In this document: in pieces, positions 8,268-16,919 of the stretch
Layout of the letters: each line of letters begins with the position of its first letter
How positions within the stretch are numbered: position 1 is the stretch's first letter
Source: Hydrogenoanaerobacterium sp032017025
Lineage (GTDB): Bacteria; Bacillota; Clostridia; Oscillospirales; Ruminococcaceae
NCBI RefSeq assembly: GCF_032017025.1
Contig: NZ_DALZQO010000009.1
Span: 47,346 to 111,345 of the forward strand
Direction of reading: 5' to 3'
Length of the DNA: 64,000 nt
The notes under the pieces: generated by a model
Databases searched by the model: none
Seen by the model: the letters and a program-made list of their open reading frames with translations, nothing else
What the model was told of the DNA's origin: nothing
Program-made: the position numbers and the translations under genes

Positions 8268-8749
8268 GGATTGCGGTTTGTCCCGGCAGCTTTGATCCCA
8301 TCACCAAGGGTCATCTCGATATCATTCACAGGGCGTCTAAGCTGTTCGATAAAATTATCGTGGTGGTAGTAGTCAACCCCGATAAACACCCCAGCTTTTC
8401 TGCTGAGGAGCGAATGGATATGATCCGCCGTGCTACCACCGACATCCCCAATATGGAGGTAGACCACTTCTCGGGTCTTTTGATGGATTATGTCCACAAC
8501 AAGGGAGCAGTGGCCATTGTAAAAGGTTTGCGCGCTGTTACCGACTTTGAATATGAGTTTCAAATGGCGCTCATCAATAAAAAGCTTAACCCCGAGGCAG
8601 ATACCCTGTTTCTTACCACTGCTGCGGAAAATATGTATTTGAGCTCCAGTATAGTAAAGCAGATTGCCTCATTTGGCGGCGATATTGCCGATTTTGTGCC
8701 GGAGGGCATTGTGGAGGAAGTAAAGGACAGGCTGTGCCGTTCGATCTAA
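8264..8749 (+). CDS. coaD: Phosphopantetheine adenylyltransferase
   Basis: CoaD transfers AMP from ATP to 4'-phosphopantetheine, the penultimate step of coenzyme A synthesis. The 161-residue protein has the nucleotidyltransferase motif PGSFDPITKGHLDII near the N-terminus, VKGLRAVTDFEYEFQMA in the middle and the LSSSIVKQIASFGGDI stretch that includes the SSS-K nucleotide-binding segment. The ATGA overlap with rsmD implies translational coupling. A coiled-coil protein gene follows 28 bases later. Confidence 0.97.
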   Translation: MRIAVCPGSFDPITKGHLDIIHRASKLFDKIIVVVVVNPDKHPSFSAEERMDMIRRATTDIPNMEVDHFSGLLMDYVHNKGAVAIVKGLRAVTDFEYEFQMALINKKLNPEADTLFLTTAAENMYLSSSIVKQIASFGGDIADFVPEGIVEEVKDRLCRSI

Positions 8750-8777
8750 AACACCTTAAGGTCAAGGAGGTTTTATT

Positions 8778-9230
8778 ATGAATGTAGAAGAAATTCTTGA
8801 TATGCTCGATGAAATGATTGATCGCGCATGGAACCTGCCGATGACGGGCGGGCGCTGTGTGCTGGATGCGGACAAGGTGCGTGATTTGATCGATGATATC
8901 CGAGCCAATATGCCGCCTGAGATAGCGCATGCAAAAAAAATAGTAGCGGACCGCGCTGAAATTATTGCCGAGGCAAAACGCGAAGCTGAAACCATTGTAC
9001 GCCGCGCAGAAGAGCGTGCGAAAGCACTTACCGCGCAGGAGGAAATTATGCGTCAGTCGCAGCAGAAGGCGCAGGAGATGGTAACGCAGGCGCAGATGAA
9101 GTCGCGCGAAATGCGTCAGGCTGCACAGGAGTTTGCCGATAAAATGCTGAAGAATACCGAAGAGGGGCTTGCAAAGTCGCTGATGGAGGTAAAGAGTACC
9201 CGTCAGGCGTTGCGCAATGCAAAAAAATAA
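8778..9230 (+). CDS. Coiled-coil protein of unknown function, V-ATPase subunit E/H-like
   Basis: A 150-residue soluble protein. Residues 1-45 are acidic and start MNVEEILDMLDEMIDRA, then from about 50 to 140 the sequence is one long charged helix rich in Ala, Glu, Arg and Gln (EAKREAETIVRRAEERAKAL), typical of a continuous coiled coil. Proteins of this type are loosely annotated as ATPase or vacuolar ATPase subunit H in Clostridia, but nothing links it to an ATPase here. AAGGAGG precedes the ATG. It closes the rsmD-coaD unit just before a terminator. Its conserved place beside coaD and ahead of the division cluster hints at a structural or division-related role, which is inference. Confidence 0.8.
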   Translation: MNVEEILDMLDEMIDRAWNLPMTGGRCVLDADKVRDLIDDIRANMPPEIAHAKKIVADRAEIIAEAKREAETIVRRAEERAKALTAQEEIMRQSQQKAQEMVTQAQMKSREMRQAAQEFADKMLKNTEEGLAKSLMEVKSTRQALRNAKK

Positions 9231-9318
9231 CCGCAAGCGGACTAGGGGCTTTGTGAAAACTGCCCTTTGCGCCCAATTTTCTGCTTTCAGAAGAACCCAA
9301 AATGATTGGTGAGTTATT

Positions 9319-9350
9319 GAGACGGCTTATAGCCGTCTCTTTTTTATTTT
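9319..9350 (+). terminator. Terminator after the rsmD-coaD unit
   Basis: GAGACGGCT (9319-9327) pairs perfectly with AGCCGTCTC (9331-9339) across a three-base loop and is followed by TTTTTTATTTT. Confidence 0.9.
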
Positions 9351-9473
9351 GCGAAAACCGCAACTTAAAAAAGAAAACATCGGTTTTTAAAGAGGTTTCT
9401 GTATGTTTTGCAAAAACGTTAGGAAATCCGCATAAAATGCCGAAAAAAGCAGGGTAAAAAGAAAATATTATCA

Positions 9474-9502
9474 TTGCATTTATGAAAAAATATCGTTATA
9501 AT
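9474..9502 (+). promoter_or_regulatory. Sigma-A promoter of the dcw cluster
   Basis: TTGCAT (9474-9479), a 17-base spacer and a perfect TATAAT (9497-9502) place the start of transcription near 9509, just ahead of the MraZ boxes. Confidence 0.8.
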
Positions 9503-9511
9503 AAAACTATG

Positions 9512-9537
9512 GTGGTGTGAAGTGGGGTAAAGTGGTT
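9512..9537 (+). promoter_or_regulatory. Three MraZ-type operator boxes
   Basis: GTGGTG (9512-9517), GTGGGG (9522-9527) and GTGGTT (9532-9537) repeat with an exact 10-bp period directly after the -10 box. MraZ in E. coli, Mycoplasma and others binds GTGGGN-type direct repeats of this period upstream of its own gene, so autorepression of the whole cluster is likely. Confidence 0.75.
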
Positions 9538-9573
9538 TAGAAACCCTCAAAATGAAAGGCAGGTGGCGGAAAA

Positions 9574-9993
9574 GTGCTGATCGGTGAATATGCCCACAGT
9601 TTGGATGCAAAGGGCCGTGTCAATTTTCCCGCTAAAATGCGCGATCATCTTGGGGAACAGTTTATCCTCACCAAAGGTCTTGACGGCTGCCTATTTGTTT
9701 ATGCAATGGACGAATGGGCAAGACTGGAAGAGAAGATTAAATCACTGCCTATGAGCAAAGCAAGAACCCTGCAGCGCTTTTTGTTTTCGGGCGCTGTGGA
9801 TGTAGAGCTCGACAAGCAGGGCAGAATTGTGATTCCGCCAAACCTGCGCGATTATGCGCAGCTAAGCAAAGAGGTCATGATCATCGGCGCTTCTACACGT
9901 GCCGAGATTTGGGATAAAGAAAAATGGCAGAAGAGCTGCGAAGAGCTTACCCCCGAAATAGTCGAACAGGCGATGGAGGATTTGGGTTTCTGA
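9574..9993 (+). CDS. mraZ: Transcriptional regulator MraZ
   Basis: MraZ is a double AbrB-like DNA-binding protein that forms a ring and regulates the division and cell wall cluster it heads. The 139-residue protein starts at GTG (9574) after AGGTGG and shows the two swapped-hairpin repeats: LDAKGRVNFPAKMRDHLG near residue 10 and LDKQGRIVIPPNLRDYA near residue 80. Both carry the conserved DXXGR core. Three GTGG boxes with 10-bp spacing lie at the start of the transcript. rsmH follows 16 bases later, as in most bacteria. Confidence 0.96.
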   Translation: MLIGEYAHSLDAKGRVNFPAKMRDHLGEQFILTKGLDGCLFVYAMDEWARLEEKIKSLPMSKARTLQRFLFSGAVDVELDKQGRIVIPPNLRDYAQLSKEVMIIGASTRAEIWDKEKWQKSCEELTPEIVEQAMEDLGF

Positions 9994-10009
9994 TAGGAAA
10001 GGACTGTAT

Positions 10010-10942
10010 ATGGAGTTTCATCATATTTCGGTGATGCTGAATGAGTGCATAGAAGCGCTGAACATAAAACCCGACGGCATCTATGTCGACGGTACGGCGG
10101 GCGNNNNNNNNNNTGCAGGGCATTCCTCACACATTGCGGCAAAGCTTACCACGGGCAAGTTGATTGCTTTGGATAAAGACCCCGATGCTGTTAGAATTGC
10201 AACCGAACGCCTGAGCGAGTTCCCCTGTGCACAGGTGGTGCAAAGTGATTTTGCACAGATGCCGCAGGTGCTCGATTCTTTAGGGATTGATAAGGTTGAC
10301 GGCATTCTCTTAGACCTTGGGGTATCCTCCCATCAGCTCGATACCGCCGAACGAGGGTTCTCCTATTTACAGGACGCAAAGCTGGATATGCGTATGAGCC
10401 AGAGCGGTACCAGCGCTTATGATATTGTCAACAGCTATTCCGCCGATGACCTCGCACGAATACTGCGCGAGTTTGGCGAAGAAAAATTTGCTTGGAGAAT
10501 CGCGCAGAACATTGTGAAGGAAAGAGAAGCGGCCCCTGTTGAAACCACGCTGCAACTGCTTGAGATTATTAAAAAATCGGTTCCTGCCGCCGTTAAGCGC
10601 GAGGGAAACCCCGGTAAAAAAACCTTCCAGGCAATCCGCATTGCGGTGAACGGAGAATTTGACAGCCTTTCGGTTGCACTTGATACGGCGTTTGACCGGC
10701 TTAGTGCAGGCGGGCGTTTCGCCATCATCACCTTTCATTCGCTGGAAGACCGGATGGTAAAACAAAAATTCTCGGCACTTACCAAAGGGTGTGTTTGCCC
10801 GTCAGATTTTCCTGTGTGCATATGCGGTAAAACCCCGCAGGGCAAACTAACGCCGCGCAAGCCCACCCAGCCTTCCGCCGGTGAACTGGAGATCAACCGC
10901 CGCAGCAGAAGCGCAAGACTTCGGGTCATCGAAAAGCTTTGA
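10010..10942 (+). CDS. rsmH: 16S rRNA (cytosine1402-N4)-methyltransferase RsmH, contains an N gap
   Basis: RsmH (MraW) methylates N4 of C1402 in 16S rRNA. Family marks are HHISVMLNECIEAL at the N-terminus, LLDLGVSSHQLD, RGFSYLQDAKLDMRM, and FHSLEDRMVKQ near the end, with the usual C-terminal RSRSARLRV-like tail. A run of ten N (10104-10113) interrupts the SAM-binding glycine loop, which should read GTxG-x-AGHS with one residue where four unknown residues now stand. The frame stays open because ten and one are equal modulo three. The stated length of 310 residues is therefore probably three too many. Confidence 0.94.
   Translation: MEFHHISVMLNECIEALNIKPDGIYVDGTAGXXXXAGHSSHIAAKLTTGKLIALDKDPDAVRIATERLSEFPCAQVVQSDFAQMPQVLDSLGIDKVDGILLDLGVSSHQLDTAERGFSYLQDAKLDMRMSQSGTSAYDIVNSYSADDLARILREFGEEKFAWRIAQNIVKEREAAPVETTLQLLEIIKKSVPAAVKREGNPGKKTFQAIRIAVNGEFDSLSVALDTAFDRLSAGGRFAIITFHSLEDRMVKQKFSALTKGCVCPSDFPVCICGKTPQGKLTPRKPTQPSAGELEINRRSRSARLRVIEKL
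10104..10113. other. Assembly gap of ten N inside rsmH
   Basis: Ten N replace sequence in the SAM-binding loop. Relatives have one residue between GTxG and AGHS, so a single missing base would restore the expected protein; ten N looks like a default gap size. Confidence 0.85.
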
Positions 10943-11003
10943 TTGTTAAACTATTTCTATAAAAAGATGTTAAATTGTTTCTATTAAAGGGAGGACGAAC
11001 AAA

Positions 11004-11489
11004 ATGGCTGTAACACAAAACAACACAAGCTCCGCGGCTTACGACCTTTCGCTGTTTGAAGAACGCAGTGAACGCCGCACCATTAAGGTCATCAAGAACA
11101 ACTACCCAACCCCAAGCCTTTTGTTTGGTCTTTCCCCTGTGGCAGTGCTGTTCACGGCAATCATCGTGGTGGCGATCACCTCACTGTTTATTTACAACAA
11201 TGTTGTGCTCACCGAGATTGGTGCACAAATTAACACGGTTGCCGCCGAGGCAGCCGAGCTGGAAAGCGAGCATGTGCGGCTACAGGCTTCGCTGGAAAAT
11301 AAGATGTCGGTCAAGAGCATTGAAACCAGTGCAGAGAATTCGCTGGGGCTTGTAAAGATGGACAGAAGCCAGATCGAATACATTAATCTGGCGCCGGATG
11401 ACGTGGTTGAGGTAGCGGAGCAAGATTTGGCGAATGGAAACCTTGTGGAGCAGGTAGTTGCCAAAATAAAGGAATACCTTAACAAGTAG
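11004..11489 (+). CDS. ftsL: FtsL-like division protein
   Basis: FtsL is a bitopic division protein that joins FtsB/DivIC and FtsQ/DivIB to control septal wall synthesis. It diverges fast, so the call rests on place and architecture: it sits between rsmH and the spoVD-type PBP, with a cytoplasmic head of about 45 residues, one membrane helix (PVAVLFTAIIVVAITSLFIY, about 46-66) and an extracellular helix with coiled-coil character (about 70-110). It is longer than usual (161 residues), with an acidic 40-residue C-terminal tail. GGGAGG precedes the ATG. The symbol is by synteny. Confidence 0.75.
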   Translation: MAVTQNNTSSAAYDLSLFEERSERRTIKVIKNNYPTPSLLFGLSPVAVLFTAIIVVAITSLFIYNNVVLTEIGAQINTVAAEAAELESEHVRLQASLENKMSVKSIETSAENSLGLVKMDRSQIEYINLAPDDVVEVAEQDLANGNLVEQVVAKIKEYLNK

Positions 11490-11621
11490 GAAAATAAGTA
11501 TGGAGTAAATCCTAAAAGAGTTAAGGATGTTATATTCTTGACTCTTTGCTTTTTTTGCGGACAAAGTTCGCCATAAGTCGGGCGGAGCCTGCTGGATTCG
11601 ACAGCAGAAAGGGGATATGAT

Positions 11622-13982
11622 ATGGCGGTCACAGGACCAAGTTCAAAAATGAAACGGCGTATGATGATTTGTATGACGGTGTTGTGTGTACTGGGTACGT
11701 TGGGGCTGCTGGTACGCCTGTTCACGCTTCAGGTGGTGGACGCAAAGCAGTATCAGCGCGATGCAGCAAAGCAGCAGCTGCGAGAGGCGGATATCAGCCC
11801 TAAGCGCGGTGCAATCTACGACCGTAACATGAAAACACTTGCGCAAAGCGCAACCGTATGGACAGTGGTGCTTTCGCCATCTGACATCGGCACATTAAAG
11901 GATAAAGACGGCAATGTGGTGCGTTCTGCCGACGAGCTGCGCAATATCATCGCCGACGGTCTTTCTGAAATACTGGAGGTAGACCGAGAAAAAATAATTG
12001 AAAAATCGCACAGAAACACCTACTACGAAATAGTAAAGCGCAGGGTGGAACGACCCATCGCCGATAAAGTAATGGAGTTTGCGTCCGAGAATAATATTAC
12101 ATGCATTAGTTTGGAGGAGGACAACAAGCGCTACTACCCTTACGGCAGTCTGGCATCGACAGTACTGGGTTTTACCGGAAGTGAGAATCATGGCGCTTAC
12201 GGGCTGGAAGCAAAATACGACAGTGTGCTCAGTGGAACCCCGGGGCGTGTAGTTTCAGCGAAGAACGCATGGGGCACCGATATGCCGTTTAAATACGAAA
12301 AAATGTATGATGCAACCGACGGCAACAGTATTGTGCTTACGATTGATGAAAGCATCCAGCACTTTGTCGAAAAACACCTGGAGACAGCGGTAAAAGAACA
12401 TAACGTGCAGGCTCGCGCTACCGCCATCGTAATGGACGTCAAAACCGGAGAGATTTTGGCGATGGCGACTGAGAACGACTTCGACCCTAATGCCCCTTAC
12501 ACCATTGCCGACCCGAACATTGCGCAAAAGCTGGAGCTTGCGAAAGCCGGAGACAAAGAAGCTGCCATAGAGCTGATTAATAAAATTGAAAATATGAATA
12601 AGCGCGAAGAACTGACGGCTAAGGTGGAGAGCGGAGAGGACTATTATGCCGCACTGCTTGAGCAGATGCAATACAACCAGTGGAGAAACAAGGCGATTTC
12701 CGATCCGTATGAGCCGGGCTCGGTGTTTAAGCTTATTACCGCCGCAGCCGCGTTGGATGAGGGTGTGGTGAACCCCAAAACCTTCTCATACACCTGCTCG
12801 GGTTCCATTCAAATTGCAAACAAGCGCATCAGCTGCTGGAAGCATGCCGGTCATGGCACGCAGGATTTTACCCACATTATGATGAACTCCTGCAACCCCG
12901 GTTTTATTACAGTCGGTCAGCTGATTGGCGTGGAGAAGTTTATAAAGTACCGTCAGGCGTTTGGCCTGCAGGATAAAACGGGAATTGACCTGCCGGGCGA
13001 GGCGGGCAACGCAGGGCTGTACCATGAAATTGGGCTGATGGGCACCAAGCTGCCCAACGTTTACCTCGCATCCGAATCATTCGGTCAGACTTTTAAGGTC
13101 ACACCCATCCAATTGATTACGGCAATTTCGGCAGTAGTAAACGGCGGTAACCTAATGCAGCCGCACCTTGTCAAACAAGTCATCGACTCGGATGGAAATA
13201 TCATTGAAAATATTGAGCCTAAGGTCAAACGTCAGGTAATTTCAGCCGAAACCAGCAATACCGTCGCCCTGATGGCAGAGTACGTTGTGTCCGAGGGCTC
13301 CGGTAAAAATGCTTACATACCGGGCTACCGTATCGGCGGCAAAACCGGTACCTCCGAAAAGCTGGATAAGACCAACGAAGAGGGTGCAGTCGATAAGCGA
13401 ATCTCCTCGTTCCTTGGTTTTGCACCGGCAAACGACCCGCAGGTTGCATGTCTGCTGATGCTTGACGAGCCGTATATGCACAATCCGTTTGGTTCGGTTA
13501 TTGCAGCACCGGTAGTGGGTGCAATTCTGGGCGAAACCCTGCCGTATCTCGGCGTAGAGCCGCAGTACACCGACAAAGAGCTTGCAAAAATAGACATCAA
13601 GGTTCCCGATGTTGTAGGCAAAGGCACGCTCGATGCACAAGGCAGCCTGCGTCCGATGGGACTGGATTATGAGATTATAGGCACCGGAACAACTGTAATC
13701 AAGCAAACTCCGCGTGCTATGACCTCGGTACCCAAAGGAAGCAAGGTACTGCTTTACACCGACACTTCAAGCCTAAGCAAACTTGTAACGGTACCAAACG
13801 TAGTTGGTATGACGGCACAACAGGCGAATGTTGCCCTTACCGACGTAGGGCTTAACATTAAGCTCACCGGTGCTACCGAAGGTGTAAATACCGCTACAAA
13901 GCAAAGTGAGCTTGTGGGTGCTCAAGTAGAGCCCGGTACGGTGGTAACGGTACAGTTTATCAGCAGTGATACTTCTGACTAA
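11622..13982 (+). CDS. spoVD: Class B penicillin-binding protein, SpoVD/FtsI type with two PASTA domains
   Basis: A monofunctional transpeptidase that crosslinks peptidoglycan at the septum or the spore cortex. One N-terminal membrane helix (about residues 12-32) precedes the dimerisation domain and the transpeptidase. The active motifs are all present: SVFK with Ser367, SCN (423-425) and KTG from Lys574. Two PASTA repeats follow (from VPDVVGKGTLDAQ and from VPNVVGMTAQQAN). A charged helical stretch of about 50 residues (roughly 300-348) sits between the substrate-proximal strand and the SVFK motif. With a spoVE/ftsW gene in the same cluster it may be the sporulation PBP SpoVD, but the only class B PBP of a dcw cluster can also serve division. 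Confidence 0.88.
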   Translation: MAVTGPSSKMKRRMMICMTVLCVLGTLGLLVRLFTLQVVDAKQYQRDAAKQQLREADISPKRGAIYDRNMKTLAQSATVWTVVLSPSDIGTLKDKDGNVVRSADELRNIIADGLSEILEVDREKIIEKSHRNTYYEIVKRRVERPIADKVMEFASENNITCISLEEDNKRYYPYGSLASTVLGFTGSENHGAYGLEAKYDSVLSGTPGRVVSAKNAWGTDMPFKYEKMYDATDGNSIVLTIDESIQHFVEKHLETAVKEHNVQARATAIVMDVKTGEILAMATENDFDPNAPYTIADPNIAQKLELAKAGDKEAAIELINKIENMNKREELTAKVESGEDYYAALLEQMQYNQWRNKAISDPYEPGSVFKLITAAAALDEGVVNPKTFSYTCSGSIQIANKRISCWKHAGHGTQDFTHIMMNSCNPGFITVGQLIGVEKFIKYRQAFGLQDKTGIDLPGEAGNAGLYHEIGLMGTKLPNVYLASESFGQTFKVTPIQLITAISAVVNGGNLMQPHLVKQVIDSDGNIIENIEPKVKRQVISAETSNTVALMAEYVVSEGSGKNAYIPGYRIGGKTGTSEKLDKTNEEGAVDKRISSFLGFAPANDPQVACLLMLDEPYMHNPFGSVIAAPVVGAILGETLPYLGVEPQYTDKELAKIDIKVPDVVGKGTLDAQGSLRPMGLDYEIIGTGTTVIKQTPRAMTSVPKGSKVLLYTDTSSLSKLVTVPNVVGMTAQQANVALTDVGLNIKLTGATEGVNTATKQSELVGAQVEPGTVVTVQFISSDTSD

Positions 13983-14017
13983 ATCGACGAAACATATAAA
14001 ATGTATCTGTAATTTAA

Positions 14018-14051
14018 GCACAATGCTTTTTGTATACAAAAAGCATTGTGC
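14018..14051. repeat. 34-bp perfect palindrome between spoVD and murE
   Basis: Bases 14018-14034 are the exact reverse complement of 14035-14051. The RNA would form a long hairpin with a TATA loop. There is no T-run after it on the plus strand (CGGTTTG follows), so it is not a standard terminator; an mRNA processing or partial-stop role is possible. Confidence 0.7.
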
Positions 14052-14090
14052 GGTTTGACAGCGGGGAATACCCGCAGAGGGGGTAACTAT

Positions 14091-15530
14091 ATGAAGCTTT
14101 ATGAGCTTTTAAAAGAGATCGAATATGACAATAAAATAAAGGATTGTGAAATCTCTAAGGTTACCTGCGATAATCGTGAGGTAATACCGGGGGCGGTATT
14201 TGTATGCATCAAGGGGCTGAAGTTTGACGGGCACACAGTAGTACAGCAAGCGCTGGATGCAGGTGCCGCGGTGGTGGTGTGCGAGCGCGATTTGGGGCTC
14301 GAAAATCAGATTCTGGTACCCAATACGCGTGAGGCCTACGCCATAATGTGCGGCAACTTTTACGGCAACCCTTCGCATAAAATGAAGCTGATTGGAATTA
14401 CAGGCACGAACGGCAAAACCACAATAACATATTTGATAAAGCATGTGCTGGAAAGCGCAGGCAAGCAGGTTGGGCTGATTGGCACCATTCACAATGAAAT
14501 AGGCGATATGGATGTGCCGGCAACACACACCACCCCCGACCCCGCGGAGCTGCATGTATTGTTTTCACGCATGCTGCAGGCCGGTTGCGAATATGTGGTG
14601 ATGGAGGTTTCCTCTCACGCGCTTGACCAGCACCGTCTGGCCGGCTGCCATTTCACTGCGGGCGTTTTTACGAACCTGACACAGGATCATCTGGACTACC
14701 ACGGCACCATGGAGAACTACTACGAGGCAAAAAAACGGCTGTTCACAATGTGTGATACCGCGGTCATCAATATAGATGACCCATACGGCATACGGCTGTT
14801 AAATGAAATTAAATGCAAAACACTTACCTTTTCTACCGAAAGCGACAGCGCTAATTTTACGTCGAAAAACATGACGTCTTCGGCAACCGGTACCCGCTTT
14901 GCATTGGTGGGAGACAGCCTGATTGGCAGGGTGAACTTCTGCATGCCGGGCAAGTATTCAGTCTCTAATGCGCTAGCGGCGGGGGTTGCATCGCTTGCTG
15001 CGGGTATTTCGTTCGATCATATGATCATAGGCTTATGCAGCTGTACGGGTGTTGTGGGCAGAACCGAGGTGCTGGATACCCACACCGATTACACCGTAAT
15101 TCGCGACTACGCGCATACCCCTGATGGGCTGGAGAAGGTAATCGCCACCGTGAAGGAATTTGCCAAGGGCAGAGTAATTACGCTGTTCGGCTGCGCCGGC
15201 AACCGCGACCGTACCAAGCGCCCCAAAATGGCGGAGATTGTATCGCGTCTTTCTGATTTTGTCATACTCACCTCCGATAACCCGCGCGATGAAGACCCAC
15301 TACAGATCATCGAGGATGCAAAACCGGGTCTGCTCGAACATAAAACCCCGTATGAAATCTTTCCCGACCGCTACGAGGCAATTGAATGGGCGCTTGATTT
15401 TGCCAAAGCGGGCGATGTGCTCCTGCTTTGCGGCAAGGGGCATGAAGACTATCAGGTACTTGATTTTGGTACCATCTGCTTTGATGAAAAAGAGATTGTG
15501 CTGAGACTGTTAAAAGAAAAGCAAAACTAA
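14091..15530 (+). CDS. murE: UDP-MurNAc-L-Ala-D-Glu:meso-diaminopimelate ligase
   Basis: MurE adds the third residue of the peptidoglycan stem peptide in the cytoplasm. The ATP-binding loop is GTNGKTT (residues 105-111). The motif DNPR (396-399) is the established marker for ligases that add meso-diaminopimelate; lysine-type enzymes have a different motif here. SSHALDQHR and the GKGHEDYQ segment near the end are also typical. Length 479 is normal. The start at 14091 has AGAGGGGG eight bases upstream; an earlier in-frame TTG at 14046 lies inside the palindrome and is rejected. murF follows after 20 bases. Confidence 0.96.
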   Translation: MKLYELLKEIEYDNKIKDCEISKVTCDNREVIPGAVFVCIKGLKFDGHTVVQQALDAGAAVVVCERDLGLENQILVPNTREAYAIMCGNFYGNPSHKMKLIGITGTNGKTTITYLIKHVLESAGKQVGLIGTIHNEIGDMDVPATHTTPDPAELHVLFSRMLQAGCEYVVMEVSSHALDQHRLAGCHFTAGVFTNLTQDHLDYHGTMENYYEAKKRLFTMCDTAVINIDDPYGIRLLNEIKCKTLTFSTESDSANFTSKNMTSSATGTRFALVGDSLIGRVNFCMPGKYSVSNALAAGVASLAAGISFDHMIIGLCSCTGVVGRTEVLDTHTDYTVIRDYAHTPDGLEKVIATVKEFAKGRVITLFGCAGNRDRTKRPKMAEIVSRLSDFVILTSDNPRDEDPLQIIEDAKPGLLEHKTPYEIFPDRYEAIEWALDFAKAGDVLLLCGKGHEDYQVLDFGTICFDEKEIVLRLLKEKQN

Positions 15531-15550
15531 AATTCTGGGAGGATACCCCA

Positions 15551-16918
15551 ATGGATATAAAATTGTCGCTGTCTGCCATCTGTGAGGTCATCTGTGCGGA
15601 TAAGAAACTGTTTGGAGAAATCAGTTATATCACAACCGATTCCCGCGATATTCGCCCGGGCTGCCTATTTATTGCACTGCGCGGCGAAAACTTTGACGGG
15701 CATAATTACATTGGCAGCGCGTTGCTGCAGGGTGCGCAGTACGCAGTGGCAGAAATGAAAGGCGACTATCCCAAGGACAGAGTGCTCTACGTTGGCAGCA
15801 CCGAAAAGGCGCTGCGCCGCATTGCCTTACTTTATCGCAACCAACTTTCCGCAAAGATTGTGGCGGTAACGGGCAGCGTGGGTAAAACCACCACGCGCGA
15901 TATGACGGCGGCGGTACTTTCTGCGGGTTATAAAACGATTAAAACCGAGGGCAACCTCAATAACCAAATTGGTGTACCTAAGACGTTACTTGGCATTGAA
16001 AGCAGCCACGAGGCGGCTGTGGTGGAGATGGGCATGTCGGGCTTCGGCGAAATCGAGGAGCTATCGCTCTGCGCCCAGCCGGATGCCGCAATTATCACAA
16101 ACATCGGCTTGTCCCACATTTTAAGGCTCGGCAGCCGAGAGGGAATCTACCGCGCTAAAACCGAAATTGCAGCAGGGCTTAAGGCGGGTGCACCGCTTAT
16201 CTTAAACGGTGATGATGACCTGCTGGCAAGCTACCGCAATCCGCGTTTCAATGTAGTGTATTTCGGCATTGAAAACCCCGATTGTGCCGTACGTGCCGAA
16301 AACATTGCCGGTACCGACAGCGCAACCAGCTTTACGATTGTGTACGGCGGCAGGCGCATTCCGGCAGAGATTCCTACGATTGGCAAACACAATGTTCTCA
16401 ATGCTCTGGCGGGGTTTACCGCGGGTGTGCTCATGGGCGTGCTGCCCGAAGCGGCTGCAAAAGCGCTGGCAGGTTTTTCGCCCACCGGTATGCGCCAAAA
16501 AATTGTGGATTGCCGGGGGATTACCATTGTGGAGGATTGCTACAACGCCAGCCCCGACTCGTTTGTGGCTGCGCTGAACACGCTGAAGGATAGAAGCTGC
16601 ACGGGCAGACGAATTCTGATTGCAGCAGATATGCTGGAGCTGGGTGCTATTTCCAGTAAGGCGCACTACAATGTGGGTGTACTTGCGGGTAAGCTTGGTA
16701 TTGACGCCGTATACGCATACGGCGAGATGTCGAAGCATACCATTATAGGAGCCGAGGATGGCGGCGTCGCTGACGCAAAATATTTCGACAGCAAACGCAA
16801 GCTGTCGGGTCATTTAATTGCAAACGCAAAAAAGGGCGACGTTCTGTGGTTCAAGGCGAGCCGTGGCATGAAGCTCGAGGACGTTATTCAGACAGTATAT
16901 GAGGAGCGTAGAAAATAA
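15551..16918 (+). CDS. murF: UDP-MurNAc-tripeptide:D-Ala-D-Ala ligase
   Basis: MurF attaches D-alanyl-D-alanine to complete the cytoplasmic UDP-MurNAc-pentapeptide. The 455-residue protein has the N-terminal uridine-binding domain (TTDSRDIRPGCLFIALRGE), the ATP loop VTGSVGKTTTRDM (about residues 109-121), NLNNQIGVP, and the C-terminal DCYNASPDS that binds substrate. GGGAGG lies upstream of the ATG. mraY starts two bases after its stop, so the two are translationally coupled. Confidence 0.96.
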   Translation: MDIKLSLSAICEVICADKKLFGEISYITTDSRDIRPGCLFIALRGENFDGHNYIGSALLQGAQYAVAEMKGDYPKDRVLYVGSTEKALRRIALLYRNQLSAKIVAVTGSVGKTTTRDMTAAVLSAGYKTIKTEGNLNNQIGVPKTLLGIESSHEAAVVEMGMSGFGEIEELSLCAQPDAAIITNIGLSHILRLGSREGIYRAKTEIAAGLKAGAPLILNGDDDLLASYRNPRFNVVYFGIENPDCAVRAENIAGTDSATSFTIVYGGRRIPAEIPTIGKHNVLNALAGFTAGVLMGVLPEAAAKALAGFSPTGMRQKIVDCRGITIVEDCYNASPDSFVAALNTLKDRSCTGRRILIAADMLELGAISSKAHYNVGVLAGKLGIDAVYAYGEMSKHTIIGAEDGGVADAKYFDSKRKLSGHLIANAKKGDVLWFKASRGMKLEDVIQTVYEERRK

Positions 16919-16919
16919 C

